Counted from the stretch's first letter, positions 26,394-36,551 are shown. The stretch is 64,000 nt of DNA from CAYPEL01 sp036479985 (GCA_965224815.1 CBDDAF010000003.1:186001-250000); one strand, 5' to 3'. Notes: generated by a model not told the origin, from the letters alone. Translations and numbers: made by a program.

Positions 26394-27587
26394 CTAAAGG
26401 GTTTCAATAAAACGGCGAATACGTGTTGCAGCATCCACACATTCAGCTTGTGTTGCAACCAGTGCCAGTCGGGCATGATGCTTACCTGGATTTCCATGCT
26501 CGGTGTCTCTGGATAAATAACTGCCGGGCATCACGGCTACGTTTTGTTGTTCGTAGAGGCGGCGGGTAAAATCCTCATCGTCGATGGGTAGTTCTGGCCA
26601 GAGATAAAAACTGGCTGCGGGTGCCTTGATGTCCAGGACGGGTGACAGGATATCGATTACCGCTGCAAATTTCTCCCGGTACAGTTTGCGGTTTTCCAGC
26701 ACATGGGTTTCATCCTTCCAGGCAACAAGGCTGGCATCTTGTGTCGCCGGGGGCATGGCGGAGCCGTGATAGGTTCGATAGTGTAGATATTGTTCAATGA
26801 TGGCCGCATCGCCAGCAACAAATCCGGATCTTAACCCAGGCACATTGGAGCGTTTGGACAGGCTATGCAGGACAATACAGCGATTATAGTCAGTTCGTCC
26901 TGATTGTTCACAGGCCATTAATAGCCCGGGCGGTGGCCGGGATTCATCACTATAGATTTCCGAATAGCATTCATCAGAGGCAATTATAAAATCGTAACGG
27001 TCCGCCATGTCGAGTAACCATTTCATGGTTTCGATTTCGATCACTGAGCCAGTCGGATTGCCGGGCGAACACAGGTATAGTAGTTGGCAACGTTTCCAGA
27101 TTGAATCTGGTACCGTTGAGAAATCGGGTAAGTACTGATGGTCTTTGGGCGTATTGTAGTAATACGGCTCAGCACCAGCCAGCAAAGCTGCGCCTTCATA
27201 AATTTGATAAAAAGGATTAGGCATGAGCACAATTGGATTGCTGCTGGAGTCAATCATGCAATGTGCAAGCGAAAATAAAGCTTCTCGCGTACCATTGACG
27301 GGCAAAATCTGACTGAAGGGATCGATCGCTTGTGATAGTCCGAATCTACGTGTCAACCAGTCAGCAATGGTCTGGCGTAGATTATCCGAGCCACGAGTGA
27401 CCGGGTAGCGTGATAAACCATGCAAGTGTTCAATCATCGCTTCGGTAATCAAAGCCGGTGTCGGGTGGCGCGGTTCACCGATTGAGAGCGAGATAGGGTT
27501 TAAAGCCTGCGGTGGTGTTATACCTTTGAATAAATCAGCCATTTTCTGGAAGGGGTATGGCTGCAAACGTGTCAGATTGGGGTTCAT
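26394..27587 (-). CDS. dapC: Succinyldiaminopimelate transaminase DapC
   Basis: PLP-dependent class I/II aminotransferase that makes N-succinyl-LL-diaminopimelate from the keto acid. I chose the ATG at 27587 (MNPNLTRLQPYPFQKMADLF), which is the usual start; the frame is open to 27644. The PLP lysine lies in the conserved LHSLSKRSNVPGLRSGF segment and the aspartate in ASDECYSEIY. About 397 residues. It is in the dap cluster and reads toward dapD. Confidence 0.93.
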   Translation of the reverse strand: MNPNLTRLQPYPFQKMADLFKGITPPQALNPISLSIGEPRHPTPALITEAMIEHLHGLSRYPVTRGSDNLRQTIADWLTRRFGLSQAIDPFSQILPVNGTREALFSLAHCMIDSSSNPIVLMPNPFYQIYEGAALLAGAEPYYYNTPKDHQYLPDFSTVPDSIWKRCQLLYLCSPGNPTGSVIEIETMKWLLDMADRYDFIIASDECYSEIYSDESRPPPGLLMACEQSGRTDYNRCIVLHSLSKRSNVPGLRSGFVAGDAAIIEQYLHYRTYHGSAMPPATQDASLVAWKDETHVLENRKLYREKFAAVIDILSPVLDIKAPAASFYLWPELPIDDEDFTRRLYEQQNVAVMPGSYLSRDTEHGNPGKHHARLALVATQAECVDAATRIRRFIETL

Positions 27588-27665
27588 TAATTTTAATTTG
27601 GGTTTGGCGCAACGCAGGGTGTGCTGGCACACTGGAACAATCAAAAATTATACGGGTTCTAAATA

Positions 27666-28562
27666 ATGCCGTCCAAACATACTAATCCAGTTCTACCGGT
27701 TTTGAGTTTGCTGCTGACTGCATCCATGTGGGGATTGGTGTGGTATCCACTACGCTTGCTTGAACAAAATGGCCTGGCAGGGTTATGGAGCAGCCTGATC
27801 AGTTATGGCGCTGCCTTGCTGGTTGGTCTGATATGGATGTCCAGAAAATCATTGCAGTGGCCAACGCGGCCATGGGTGCTCGTGGTCATGATGCTGGCGG
27901 TTGGCTGGTGTAATGTTTCATTCGTACTGGCAATACTGGAAGGAAATGTAGTCAGGGTTCTCTTGCTATTTTATCTGTCACCGATTTGGGCATTATTACT
28001 GGGCTGGTTAATACTCGGCGAAAAACCCGCTTCCAGCGCCTGGATAGTATTTTTACTGGCCTTGTTAGGCGCCCTGGTTATGTTGTGGGATGAACAAATC
28101 GGTATGCCATGGCCAAAGGGCCGGTCAGACTGGTTAGCTGTATCTTCCGGTTTTACCTTTTCTTTTGCCAATGTCATGGTGCGGAAAATGGGTGAGGTTG
28201 ATCTGAGTATAAAGTCAGTTGCCAGCTGGTTGGGTGTCGTCATTGTGGCCATTGTCTGGATATTGTTGGTCGATTCACCGGTACCGGATGTTACTGCTGG
28301 AACATTGGGTGGGGCTGTTTTACTGGGTTGGTTTGGCTTTGTCATTATGACTATCACGGTAGTGTACGGTGTGACGCACATGCCGGTACATCGATCCGCC
28401 GTTATTTTATTGTTCGAACTGGTGATCGGCGCGGTTTCTTCCTTGTTATTAACGGACGAAATTATTCAGCCGCAGGAATGGATCGGTGGCGCGATGATTT
28501 TGATTTCTGCTTACCTGGCAGCCCGCGAACACATCGGGGAAACACATGAAACAGTTTCTTAG
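27666..28562 (+). CDS. EamA/DMT-family membrane transporter
   Basis: 298 residues with ten hydrophobic helices in two repeated halves, the drug/metabolite transporter layout. The repeat boundaries VVRVLLLFYLSPIWALLLGW (half 1) and THMPVHRSAVILLFELVIGA (half 2) are clear. Substrate unknown. It is divergent from dapC and overlaps the VOC gene by 17 bases. In related genomes glnD and dapC are often neighbours, so this pair appears inserted. Confidence 0.88.
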   Translation: MPSKHTNPVLPVLSLLLTASMWGLVWYPLRLLEQNGLAGLWSSLISYGAALLVGLIWMSRKSLQWPTRPWVLVVMMLAVGWCNVSFVLAILEGNVVRVLLLFYLSPIWALLLGWLILGEKPASSAWIVFLLALLGALVMLWDEQIGMPWPKGRSDWLAVSSGFTFSFANVMVRKMGEVDLSIKSVASWLGVVIVAIVWILLVDSPVPDVTAGTLGGAVLLGWFGFVIMTITVVYGVTHMPVHRSAVILLFELVIGAVSSLLLTDEIIQPQEWIGGAMILISAYLAAREHIGETHETVS

Positions 28563-28920
28563 CTTGCATCATGGCAGTGTCATCGTAGCCGACACGTCGG
28601 TGGCACTGGATTTCTACTGCGGTGTGCTTGGCCTGGAACAGGATCGATCGCGTCCTGATTTGGGTTATCCGGGTGCCTGGCTCATCATCGGTGAATCGCA
28701 AATACACTTGCTCGAATTGCCAAATTCTGATTCCACCGATAATCGTCCACAACATGTGGGGCGTGACCGCCACCTGGCGTTACAGGTTTCAGATCTTGAA
28801 GATATTATCACCCGGTTAGAAAAGGCTAGTGTTGATTATACCCGGAGCCGATCGGGCCGTAGGGCTGTATTTTGTCGGGATGCTGACGGGAATGGCATTG
28901 AACTAATTGGGGTTGCTTGA
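28546..28920 (+). CDS. VOC-family (glyoxalase-fold) protein
   Basis: 124-residue single-domain vicinal oxygen chelate protein. Two beta-alpha-beta-beta-beta modules are visible: HHGSVIVADTSVALDFYCGV and RHLALQVSDLEDIITRLEKA. Likely metal ligands are the histidines in HHGSV and DRHLALQ and the glutamate in GNGIELIG. The reaction cannot be predicted. The overlap with the EamA gene suggests co-translation. Confidence 0.85.
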   Translation: MKQFLSLHHGSVIVADTSVALDFYCGVLGLEQDRSRPDLGYPGAWLIIGESQIHLLELPNSDSTDNRPQHVGRDRHLALQVSDLEDIITRLEKASVDYTRSRSGRRAVFCRDADGNGIELIGVA

Positions 28921-28921
28921 A

Positions 28922-31609
28922 TTACTGGTTTTTGTCTAGCAAATCGGTTAATTCAGCGCGTAGACAATCCTGAGTTTGTGCTTGCAAAGGCTGCCCCTGT
29001 TTATCCATCAAATAAAAGACATCTTCCACCTGTGAACCAAAGGTGGCTATTTTTGCATTTTGCATAATGGCGCCACATTTATAAAATGCTTTTGCGACAC
29101 AGGATAAAAGTCCCGTGCGGTCGGTAGTGATTAGTTCGAGAATGGTGCGATTATTTATTTCGTCTGGACTAAATGTTACCCGCGTATCAACTTCAAAATG
29201 CCGGGTGCGGCGGCCGTGTGGACGATCCACCGTGTTGGGCGACCAGTTTTTATCAGCCAGGATTTGTTTAACTTGATCGATAATTTCCCTGATCTGAAAA
29301 TTATCTTCAAGTGGATCGCCATTGGCATTTAATACATGGTAGGTATTGACCGCAAATCCATCCGTTGTGGTAAATATTCGTGCATCGGTAATGTTTAAGC
29401 CCAGCTTTTCCAGAACAACGTTTGTGCGGCTGAATAGCCCATCAATAACCGGTGTATAAATAAACAGAGCGCTTCCACCGCGTTCTGATAAGGCTTTTAT
29501 TTCAACTTGTGGGCTAGTGTTTTTTGCGGCAAGTATAACCTCACTGTGCCAGATAACTTCATCAAAGCTGTGCCGTAAATAATAGTCGTCCGGCAAACGT
29601 TGCCAGAGTGATTCGATTTGTTTGGCATCTACGCCGTCTTCTACAAGCTGGTTCAATACGGATACTTTGAAATCGGTTATCAACTCGTCACGATTAAGCG
29701 GATTTTCCAGGCCGCGCCGCAGTGCGCGTTTAGTGGAGGTATAAAGTTCTTTAAGTAGCGCATCTTTCCAGGCATTCCATAGAGTCGGGCTGGTTGCGCG
29801 GATATCGGCAACTGTCAAAAGGTAGAGGTGATCAAGCCGTTGACGATCACCCACTAGCGTAGCAAATTCGTTGATCACCTCAGGATCATTGATATCACGA
29901 CGTTGAGCAGTCTGTGACATGACCAGGTGGTTGCGTACTAGCCAGGCGACCAACTCCTGATCGTAACGGCCAATATCATGTTGACCAAGAAATTCTTTTG
30001 CCACCTCCGCACCCAATTCAGAATGATCACCGCCGCGGCCTTTGGCAATATCATGGAAGAAACCTGCAAGATAGAGTAATTCCGGTTTGGCGATGCTTGC
30101 TGATATACGGCTGCACAATGGAAATTCATTGCTGTTTTCGGGCACAGTAAAACGGCGCAGGTTACGGATCACAAACAAGGTGTGTTCGTCGACGGTATAA
30201 ACATGAAACAGGTCATACTGCATTTGACCGACAATCTTTTCAAATTCTGGGTAGTAGGCGGCCAATACGCCATAGCGATTCATGCGCCGGAGTTCGTGAG
30301 TTAATCCATGCCCCTGACGGAAAATTTCCATGAACAAGCTACGGTTACGTATGTCACTTCTGAAATAGTCATCTATTCGGTGCAGATTATTTCTAACCTG
30401 GCGGACTGTTCCTGCACTGACACCTTTCAATTCGCGGTGCTGTTGCATGAGCAAAAACATTTCCAGCAGGGCAAATGGATATTGCTCGAAGACGTTGACA
30501 TCGGTGGTTTCGAGAAAACCACGCTTTGATTGAAAACGCCGGTTAATCGCAGTTGGTTCGGCCGGATCATTGGTAAACAAAATCTCTTCTTCAAAAAGCT
30601 GTAGCAGCATTTCATTGAGTCGGCTTAGTTCCTGAATTGTACGGTAGTAATCTTTCATGAACTGCTCGACGGCGAGCCGGTGACCATGATCTTGATAATC
30701 CAGTAAGTCAGCCAATTTGCGCTGGTAGTCGAACAGCAAGCGATCTTCACGCCGACCGGAGAGCATGTGCAAACCGAATCTGACTCGCCAAAGAAATTGT
30801 TGGCCATTAATCAGCAAGTGGTATTCAGCTTCGTCCAGAAAGCCGTGCACAACCAGCTCTGCTAGCGTGTCCGAATTAAAATGCCGTTTAACCACCCAGC
30901 CGATGGTTTGTACATCGCGCAAGCCACCCGGGCCCTCTTTAACATTGGGTTCGAGGTTGTAAACGGCATCATCAAAACGCTGATGGCGTTGTATCTGCTC
31001 ATCGCGTTTTGCTTCGAAAAATTCATGGCTCGTCCAGAGGTGGGTAGGTCCGGTTTGTTCGTGCATGGTGGCCAGTAACTGTTCTGAACCAGCCAGTAAA
31101 CGGGCTTCCATCAGGGTAGTAGCTATGGTGATGTCAGCCTGGCTTTGCTCGACGCAATCGGCCAATGTGCGGACGCTGTGACCGACTTCGAGTCCGGTAT
31201 CCCAGAGCATGTTGAGAAAAGTTTTGAGTTTCTCTGCAAGTTCAGGTGACTCTGCTTGATCGAGCAAGATCATCAGGTCAACATCTGAGCCTGGCAGTAA
31301 TTCATGGCGGCCATAACCGCCGACAGCGATTAGTGCGGCGTGCTTGTCTTCACCGACAATGCGTTGCCAGTATTGCTGTAGTAGTTGGTCAACCAGCCAG
31401 CTGCGACCGTTCACCAGGTCTTTGATATCTGCGCCTGAAGAAAACTGTTCATGCATAACAGCTTGACTTGTGGTATTTATTTTACGAATTTCAGTCAGAA
31501 ATAATTCTTCAGATACACTTGGATCAATCAAAGTCAAACCAAACCATTGCTGATACAGCGCTTGCCTTTCAGCAGACATTGCTGATGCAGTGGATGATGG
31601 ATTATTCAC
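28922..31609 (-). CDS. glnD: PII uridylyltransferase/uridylyl-removing enzyme GlnD
   Basis: Nitrogen-status sensor that adds UMP to PII proteins when glutamine is low and removes it when high. 895 residues, as usual. The nucleotidyltransferase motif GGYGRHELLPGSDVDLM is near residue 103, the HD domain (FHDIAKGRGGDHSELG) near 520, and two ACT domains occupy about 705-780 and 815-890. It starts directly after map on the same strand (one base between map stop and glnD start). Confidence 0.97.
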   Translation of the reverse strand: MNNPSSTASAMSAERQALYQQWFGLTLIDPSVSEELFLTEIRKINTTSQAVMHEQFSSGADIKDLVNGRSWLVDQLLQQYWQRIVGEDKHAALIAVGGYGRHELLPGSDVDLMILLDQAESPELAEKLKTFLNMLWDTGLEVGHSVRTLADCVEQSQADITIATTLMEARLLAGSEQLLATMHEQTGPTHLWTSHEFFEAKRDEQIQRHQRFDDAVYNLEPNVKEGPGGLRDVQTIGWVVKRHFNSDTLAELVVHGFLDEAEYHLLINGQQFLWRVRFGLHMLSGRREDRLLFDYQRKLADLLDYQDHGHRLAVEQFMKDYYRTIQELSRLNEMLLQLFEEEILFTNDPAEPTAINRRFQSKRGFLETTDVNVFEQYPFALLEMFLLMQQHRELKGVSAGTVRQVRNNLHRIDDYFRSDIRNRSLFMEIFRQGHGLTHELRRMNRYGVLAAYYPEFEKIVGQMQYDLFHVYTVDEHTLFVIRNLRRFTVPENSNEFPLCSRISASIAKPELLYLAGFFHDIAKGRGGDHSELGAEVAKEFLGQHDIGRYDQELVAWLVRNHLVMSQTAQRRDINDPEVINEFATLVGDRQRLDHLYLLTVADIRATSPTLWNAWKDALLKELYTSTKRALRRGLENPLNRDELITDFKVSVLNQLVEDGVDAKQIESLWQRLPDDYYLRHSFDEVIWHSEVILAAKNTSPQVEIKALSERGGSALFIYTPVIDGLFSRTNVVLEKLGLNITDARIFTTTDGFAVNTYHVLNANGDPLEDNFQIREIIDQVKQILADKNWSPNTVDRPHGRRTRHFEVDTRVTFSPDEINNRTILELITTDRTGLLSCVAKAFYKCGAIMQNAKIATFGSQVEDVFYLMDKQGQPLQAQTQDCLRAELTDLLDKNQ

Positions 31610-32377
31610 TTAAATGCTCTCGTTATTGCGCAGGGTTAACACTTCGTAACTGTCCTGGGTAATAAGTATGGTGTGTTCCCACTGAGCTGAAAGGCTGTGG
31701 TCTTTGGTGACCACAGTCCAGCCATCACCCAGCAATTTAGTATTACGTTTGCCTGCATTGACCATAGGTTCGATTGTAAATGTCATTCCTTCTTCCAGCT
31801 GCACACCGGTATCCGGTTTACCATAGTGCAAAACCTGAGGGTCTTCATGAAACCCCCGGCCAATTCCGTGTCCACAATATTCACGGACAATGGAATAGTT
31901 ATTCGATTCGGCATGGCGTTGAATTGCATAACCAATATCACCGAGGTGGACACCGGGTTTGACCAGGCGAATTCCGATGCACATGCATTCATAGGTCACC
32001 TTGGCGAGCCGTTTGGCAATGACCGAGGGTTCACCGATAAAAAAGGTTTTGCTGGTATCGCCATGGAATTCATCTTTTATCACGGTGATGTCAATATTTA
32101 GCATGTCGCCGTTTTTAAGCGTGCGGTCACCAGGAATACCATGACAAACCTGGTGATTCAGCGATGTGCAGATGGATTTTGGAAAGCCACGGTAATTCAG
32201 CGGTGCTGGAATCGCTTGTTGTTCATTGACAATATACTCGTGGCAGATACGGTCGAGATCATCCGTGGTAACCCCGGCTTTGACATGTGGCTCGATCATA
32301 TCCAGCACTTCGGCTGCGAGGCGTCCGGCAACCCGCATTTTTTCGATTTCTTCGGGTGTCTTGATTGTAGCGGCCAT
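31610..32377 (-). CDS. map: Methionine aminopeptidase type I
   Basis: Removes the initiator methionine from new proteins. 255 residues. The five metal ligands are present: D in NIDITV, D in GDTSKTF, H in GHGIGRGFHE, E in FTIEPMV and E in QWEHTIL. It abuts glnD downstream and is divergent from rpsB, the usual gammaproteobacterial arrangement. Confidence 0.97.
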   Translation of the reverse strand: MAATIKTPEEIEKMRVAGRLAAEVLDMIEPHVKAGVTTDDLDRICHEYIVNEQQAIPAPLNYRGFPKSICTSLNHQVCHGIPGDRTLKNGDMLNIDITVIKDEFHGDTSKTFFIGEPSVIAKRLAKVTYECMCIGIRLVKPGVHLGDIGYAIQRHAESNNYSIVREYCGHGIGRGFHEDPQVLHYGKPDTGVQLEEGMTFTIEPMVNAGKRNTKLLGDGWTVVTKDHSLSAQWEHTILITQDSYEVLTLRNNESI

Positions 32378-32456
32378 TCATATTCTCCACCCTGGGATGC
32401 TGGGCTGTAGTTATACGTGTAACGGTTGATTATTCGGTGATAAATCACAGATCTGA

Positions 32457-32485
32457 TTGCTGTTCTTGGTAGTGTATGGTATAAA
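32457..32485 (+). promoter_or_regulatory. Probable sigma-70 promoter of rpsB-tsf
   Basis: TTGCTG at 32457-32462 and TATAAA at 32480-32485 with a 17-base spacer. Transcription would begin near 32492, leaving a leader of about 150 bases before rpsB. Such a leader fits the known autoregulation of rpsB by S2, but I did not fold it. Confidence 0.65.
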
Positions 32486-32642
32486 ACGCGGTTTGTTAAG
32501 GCTGGCTTATCTTGTTAACGAAATGGCAAGGCGAGCTGGTCAAATTCACACATACGTCTAGCACGTACAGTAGGGTGCCTTTTCTGTTGATAAGGGTTGC
32601 TGTATGGGGCGTATGGAGGCCCAACCCTGACTGGAGATAACT

Positions 32643-33392
32643 ATGTCAACCGCAAGCATGCGCCAGATGTTAGAAGCTGGTGTTCATTTTGGCCATCAGG
32701 CCCGTTTCTGGAATCCGAAAATGGCACCGTACATTTTCGGCGAACGCAGTAAAATCCATATTATTAATCTGGAAAAGACGCTGCCGCTCTATCTCGACGC
32801 ATTAAATTTTATCGGCAAGCTGATTGCCAATAAGGGCAATGTAATTTTTGTTGGTACAAAGCGCTCAGCGCGTGATGCCATTCGTGCCGAAGCCCTGCGT
32901 TGTAAAATGCCGTATGTCGACCACCGGTGGTTAGGCGGCATGCTCACCAATTTTAAAACCGTGCGCCAATCAATCCGGCGTCTAAAAGACCTCGAAGCCA
33001 TGGAAGAAGATGGCACTTTAGCAAAGCTAAGCAAAAAAGAAGGCTTGATGCGTACGCGTGAAAAAAACAAGCTGGAACGCAGTCTTGGTGGTATCAAGGA
33101 TATGAACCGGATACCTGACGCTATGTTTGTGGTCGATGTTGGCCATGAAAAGATTGCCGTTCGCGAAGCGGTGAAATTGGGTATTCCCGTAATTGGCGTC
33201 GTTGATAGCAACAATTCTCCGGATGAGGTTGATTACGTTATTCCGGGCAATGATGATTCAATTCGTGCTATCCAACTATATGTTCAGGGTGCAGCTGATG
33301 CAGTTATCGAAGGCCGTAGCACTATGGCTCAGGTTGGCGGTACAGCAGAAGATGAATTTGTTGAAGTCGGTTCTGAAGGTAAAGCTGACTGA
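32643..33392 (+). CDS. rpsB: 30S ribosomal protein S2
   Basis: Small-subunit protein of 249 residues. The start MSTASMRQMLEAGVHFGHQA and the segment HRWLGGMLTNFKTVRQSI are diagnostic. The C-terminal acidic tail is ordinary. A GGAGAT ribosome site lies close to the ATG. tsf follows 27 bases downstream, as in most bacteria. Confidence 0.98.
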   Translation: MSTASMRQMLEAGVHFGHQARFWNPKMAPYIFGERSKIHIINLEKTLPLYLDALNFIGKLIANKGNVIFVGTKRSARDAIRAEALRCKMPYVDHRWLGGMLTNFKTVRQSIRRLKDLEAMEEDGTLAKLSKKEGLMRTREKNKLERSLGGIKDMNRIPDAMFVVDVGHEKIAVREAVKLGIPVIGVVDSNNSPDEVDYVIPGNDDSIRAIQLYVQGAADAVIEGRSTMAQVGGTAEDEFVEVGSEGKAD

Positions 33393-33419
33393 ACTGTTAT
33401 AAATTAAGAGGGTGTAAAC

Positions 33420-34304
33420 ATGGCTATTAGTGCAGCGCAGGTTAAAGAACTGCGCGAACGTACCGGGTGCGGCATGATGGAGTGCAAAACAGCATTGGTC
33501 GACGCTGACGGAGATTTAGATGCCGCCGCAGAAGCATTGCGTAAATCAGGCATGGCTAAGGCGGATAAGAAAGCTGGCCGAGTTGCTTCCGAAGGTCTCA
33601 TCAGAATAGAGGTTAGCGGTAACGGTAAGACGGCTGCCATTGTGGAAATCAATTCCGAAACCGATTTTGTTGCCAAGAAAAGCGAGTTTATCGATTTTGT
33701 GACAGCAATTTCCCAGTGTGTTCTGGAAAATAATCCATCTGATGTGGATGCTTTGCTAGCACTGCCAATCAAAGCGGGTGGTGAAACGATTGAAGAAGCC
33801 AGACGTGGTTTGATTGCTATTATCGGTGAAAACATCAGTGTGCGGCGCTTTGTCCGGATGGAAGCCGGTAGTGGTAATTTAGCGAGTTATCTCCACGGTG
33901 ACCGGATTGGTGTGCTGGTAGAAGTCGAGGGCGGAGATGCTGCCTTAGCCAGAGATGTTGCTATGCATATTGCTGCAAGCAAGCCCGAGTGTGTTGATGA
34001 AAAAGATGTGCCTCAGGATATCCTGGACAAGGAAAAAGAGATTTTTTCAGCGCAGGCTGAAGCCAGCGGAAAGCCAGCTGAGATTATTGAGAAGATGGTG
34101 CAAGGTCGGATACGTAAATTTCTGGGCGAAATTACTTTACTTGGCCAGCCTTTTGTTAAAGATCCTGACCAGACCGTGGGTAAATTGTTAAAGGCGGGCG
34201 GTGCTACTGTCACTGGATTCACCCGCTTTGAACTGGGCGAAGGTATCGAGAAAAAGACCGAGAACTTTGCTGAGGAAGTCATGGCGCAAGTGCAGGGTAA
34301 CTAA
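33420..34304 (+). CDS. tsf: Elongation factor Ts
   Basis: Guanine-nucleotide exchange factor for EF-Tu, 294 residues. The N-terminal VKELRERTGCGMMECKTALV helix domain and the SETDFVAKK motif are clear. It is complete, and its transcript is closed by a strong terminator 55 bases after the stop. Confidence 0.98.
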   Translation: MAISAAQVKELRERTGCGMMECKTALVDADGDLDAAAEALRKSGMAKADKKAGRVASEGLIRIEVSGNGKTAAIVEINSETDFVAKKSEFIDFVTAISQCVLENNPSDVDALLALPIKAGGETIEEARRGLIAIIGENISVRRFVRMEAGSGNLASYLHGDRIGVLVEVEGGDAALARDVAMHIAASKPECVDEKDVPQDILDKEKEIFSAQAEASGKPAEIIEKMVQGRIRKFLGEITLLGQPFVKDPDQTVGKLLKAGGATVTGFTRFELGEGIEKKTENFAEEVMAQVQGN

Positions 34305-34358
34305 CGCGGCCAAGTGCCGAGACTGTTGGCTACACTAGCTGTATTTTGCCTGTAATAT

Positions 34359-34385
34359 AACGGGGTCGCTTGGCGGCCCCGTTTT
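34359..34385 (+). terminator. Rho-independent terminator after tsf
   Basis: A 10-bp stem (34360-34369 with 34373-34382, one G-U pair), loop of three bases, then TTTT. It separates rpsB-tsf from pyrH. Confidence 0.85.
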
Positions 34386-34411
34386 GCGAATGGGGTGGCA
34401 GTGTTAGGCGA

Positions 34412-34440
34412 TTGAGTGCATTATGATGATTGAGTATATT
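34412..34440 (+). promoter_or_regulatory. Possible sigma-70 promoter of pyrH
   Basis: TTGAGT at 34412-34417 and TATATT at 34435-34440 with a 17-base spacer, about 50 bases before the pyrH start and just after the tsf terminator. A second A/T-rich box (TATAAT, 34470-34475) has no -35 at the right distance. Confidence 0.45.
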
Positions 34441-34489
34441 CTGTAAATATTGTTTAATTTAATGATATTTATAATAAAATGGATGGATT

Positions 34490-35194
34490 ATGAAATATAA
34501 ACGCATATTGCTTAAGCTCAGCGGTGAAGCTCTGATGGGTGGGGGTGATTATGGTATCGATCCGGCTGTGATTAGCCGGGTAGCGGGCGAGATTCATACC
34601 CTGGTTAAAGAAGGATTGGAGCTGGGTGTAGTCATCGGCGGTGGCAATATTTTCCGCGGAGCAGGTCTGGCCTCTGGTGGTATGGATCGTGTAACGGGTG
34701 ATCACATGGGCATGTTGGCCACCGTTATTAACGCATTGGCCATGCAGGATGCGCTTGAAAAACAAGGTACTGATTGCCGGGTTATGTCGGCATTTGCGAT
34801 TCACCAGGTTTGTGAAGATTATATTCGGCGCCGGGCAGTCAGGCATCTTGAGAAAGGCCGTGTCGTGCTGTTTGCGGCCGGAACCGGCAATCCGTTTTTT
34901 ACCACTGATTCAGCTGCGAGTTTACGCGCCATCGAAATTGGCGCGGAACTGATGCTCAAAGCAACCAAGGTTGATGGGGTGTACACCGATGATCCGGTAC
35001 GAAACCCGGATGCTAAATTGTATGAAAAGCTGCATTACGATGAAGCGATTAATAAAAAGCTTGCCGTTATGGACGCTACTGCGCTGGTTCTGTGCCGTGA
35101 CCAGAACATGCCTCTCAGGGTTTTCAATTTGAATGTACAGGGTAATCTGAGCCGCGCGTTGCGCGGTGAAAATATTGGCACGCGGGTGGAGTAA
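34490..35194 (+). CDS. pyrH: UMP kinase
   Basis: Hexameric kinase making UDP from UMP. 234 residues. The start RILLKLSGEALMGG, the GGGNIFRGA loop and TKVDGVYTDDPVRNPDA are family signatures. It lies 5 bases before frr and is co-transcribed with it. Confidence 0.97.
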   Translation: MKYKRILLKLSGEALMGGGDYGIDPAVISRVAGEIHTLVKEGLELGVVIGGGNIFRGAGLASGGMDRVTGDHMGMLATVINALAMQDALEKQGTDCRVMSAFAIHQVCEDYIRRRAVRHLEKGRVVLFAAGTGNPFFTTDSAASLRAIEIGAELMLKATKVDGVYTDDPVRNPDAKLYEKLHYDEAINKKLAVMDATALVLCRDQNMPLRVFNLNVQGNLSRALRGENIGTRVE

Positions 35195-35199
35195 AGATA

Positions 35200-35757
35200 A
35201 TGATTGATGAAATAAAAGCCGATGCGGATCAACGGATGGATAAAAGTATCGAATCGTTCAAGCAGGAATTGAGCAAGATACGAACCGGTCGTGCCCACCC
35301 CAGTCTTCTGGATCACCTGAAAGTTGATTATTACGGCAGTGATGTGCCTTTGTCACAGGCGGCAAATATTGCTGTAGAAGACTCGCGCACGTTAACCGTG
35401 ACGCCGTGGGAAAAACCCATGGTCAAGGTCATCGAAAAGGCTATCATGACTTCTGATTTGGGGCTTAATCCAAACACGGCTGGTAACGTTATACGTATAC
35501 CCATGCCGGCGTTAACCGAAGAGCGGCGTAAAGATATGGTGAAGATTGTGCGCAATGAAGCCGAAGGCGGGCGCATAGCGATACGCAATATACGCCGTGA
35601 TGCGAACAGCGATTTTAAAGACCTGCTGAAGGAAAAGGATATTTCAGAAGATGATGAACGGCGGGCAGAGGATGCCATTCAGAAATTGACCGATCAACAT
35701 ATTGAACAGGTTGACAAGTTACTGGCAGGCAAGGAAGCCGAATTGATGGAAGTCTGA
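35200..35757 (+). CDS. frr: Ribosome recycling factor
   Basis: Splits post-termination ribosomes together with EF-G. 185 residues, the standard length. The start IDEIKADADQRMDKSIESFK and the core KIRTGRAHPSLLD are typical. The uppS gene follows after 14 bases. Confidence 0.97.
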   Translation: MIDEIKADADQRMDKSIESFKQELSKIRTGRAHPSLLDHLKVDYYGSDVPLSQAANIAVEDSRTLTVTPWEKPMVKVIEKAIMTSDLGLNPNTAGNVIRIPMPALTEERRKDMVKIVRNEAEGGRIAIRNIRRDANSDFKDLLKEKDISEDDERRAEDAIQKLTDQHIEQVDKLLAGKEAELMEV

Positions 35758-35771
35758 TCACGACAGTTCTC

Positions 35772-36551
35772 ATGCCGCAAAACGATAAGGAATCTGATAA
35801 AGCCGACATATTGCCGGTTACCAAACCGATACCACGGCATGTAGCTATAATTATGGACGGTAATGGCCGCTGGGCGAAACAACGCAAATTGCCGCGCTAT
35901 GCAGGACATCGCGAAGGTGTTAAAGCAGTCAGGCGAATTGTAGAAGCCTGTAAAGAACGTAAAATAGAAGCGCTGACCTTGTTTGCCTTTAGCAGCGAAA
36001 ACTGGCGGCGGCCCAAGCTTGAAGTGGGCCTGTTAATGGATTTATTTATGCGCACGCTGAGGAAAGAAGTGCAACGCCTGGATCGGAATGGTGTGCAATT
36101 GCGTTTTATTGGTGATCGTACTGCGTTTGGTGAAAAATTGCGTGCTGTCATGGATGAAGCCGAACAAACCACGGCGCATAACTCGGATTTAAAGCTGGTG
36201 ATTGCTGCGAACTACGGCGGTCGTTGGGATATTGTACAGGCGGCAAAAAAACTGGCCGTGCAAGTCGCTGAAAAACAGCTATCGCCAGACGATATTGATA
36301 TAGACAGATTTGCATCTGAAATCTGCAGTACCCATTTGCCTGAACCCGATTTGTTTATCCGTTCGGGTGGTGAGCAACGCATCAGTAATTATTTACTCTG
36401 GCAATTAGCCTACACCGAACTTTATTTCACCGACCTGCTGTGGCCTGACTTTGATGCTGATGCCCTGGATAGCGCTATCCAGTCATTTGCCAATCGACAG
36501 CGGCGTTTTGGTCAGACCGGTGATCAAGTGGAGCAAACCAGGCGTGCTTAA
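35772..36551 (+). CDS. uppS: Undecaprenyl diphosphate synthase
   Basis: cis-prenyltransferase that makes the C55 lipid carrier for peptidoglycan. 259 residues. The catalytic aspartate lies in the IIMDGNGRWAKQR motif (near residue 29), and FIRSGGEQRISNYLLWQ is the substrate-binding segment. A short N-terminal extension precedes the catalytic domain. It overlaps the cdsA start by eight bases. Confidence 0.96.
   Translation: MPQNDKESDKADILPVTKPIPRHVAIIMDGNGRWAKQRKLPRYAGHREGVKAVRRIVEACKERKIEALTLFAFSSENWRRPKLEVGLLMDLFMRTLRKEVQRLDRNGVQLRFIGDRTAFGEKLRAVMDEAEQTTAHNSDLKLVIAANYGGRWDIVQAAKKLAVQVAEKQLSPDDIDIDRFASEICSTHLPEPDLFIRSGGEQRISNYLLWQLAYTELYFTDLLWPDFDADALDSAIQSFANRQRRFGQTGDQVEQTRRA

Noticed and set aside
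34450..34475. TTGTTT/TATAAT promoter before pyrH
   Set aside because: The spacer is only 14 bases; the 34412-34440 pair with 17 bases is better.
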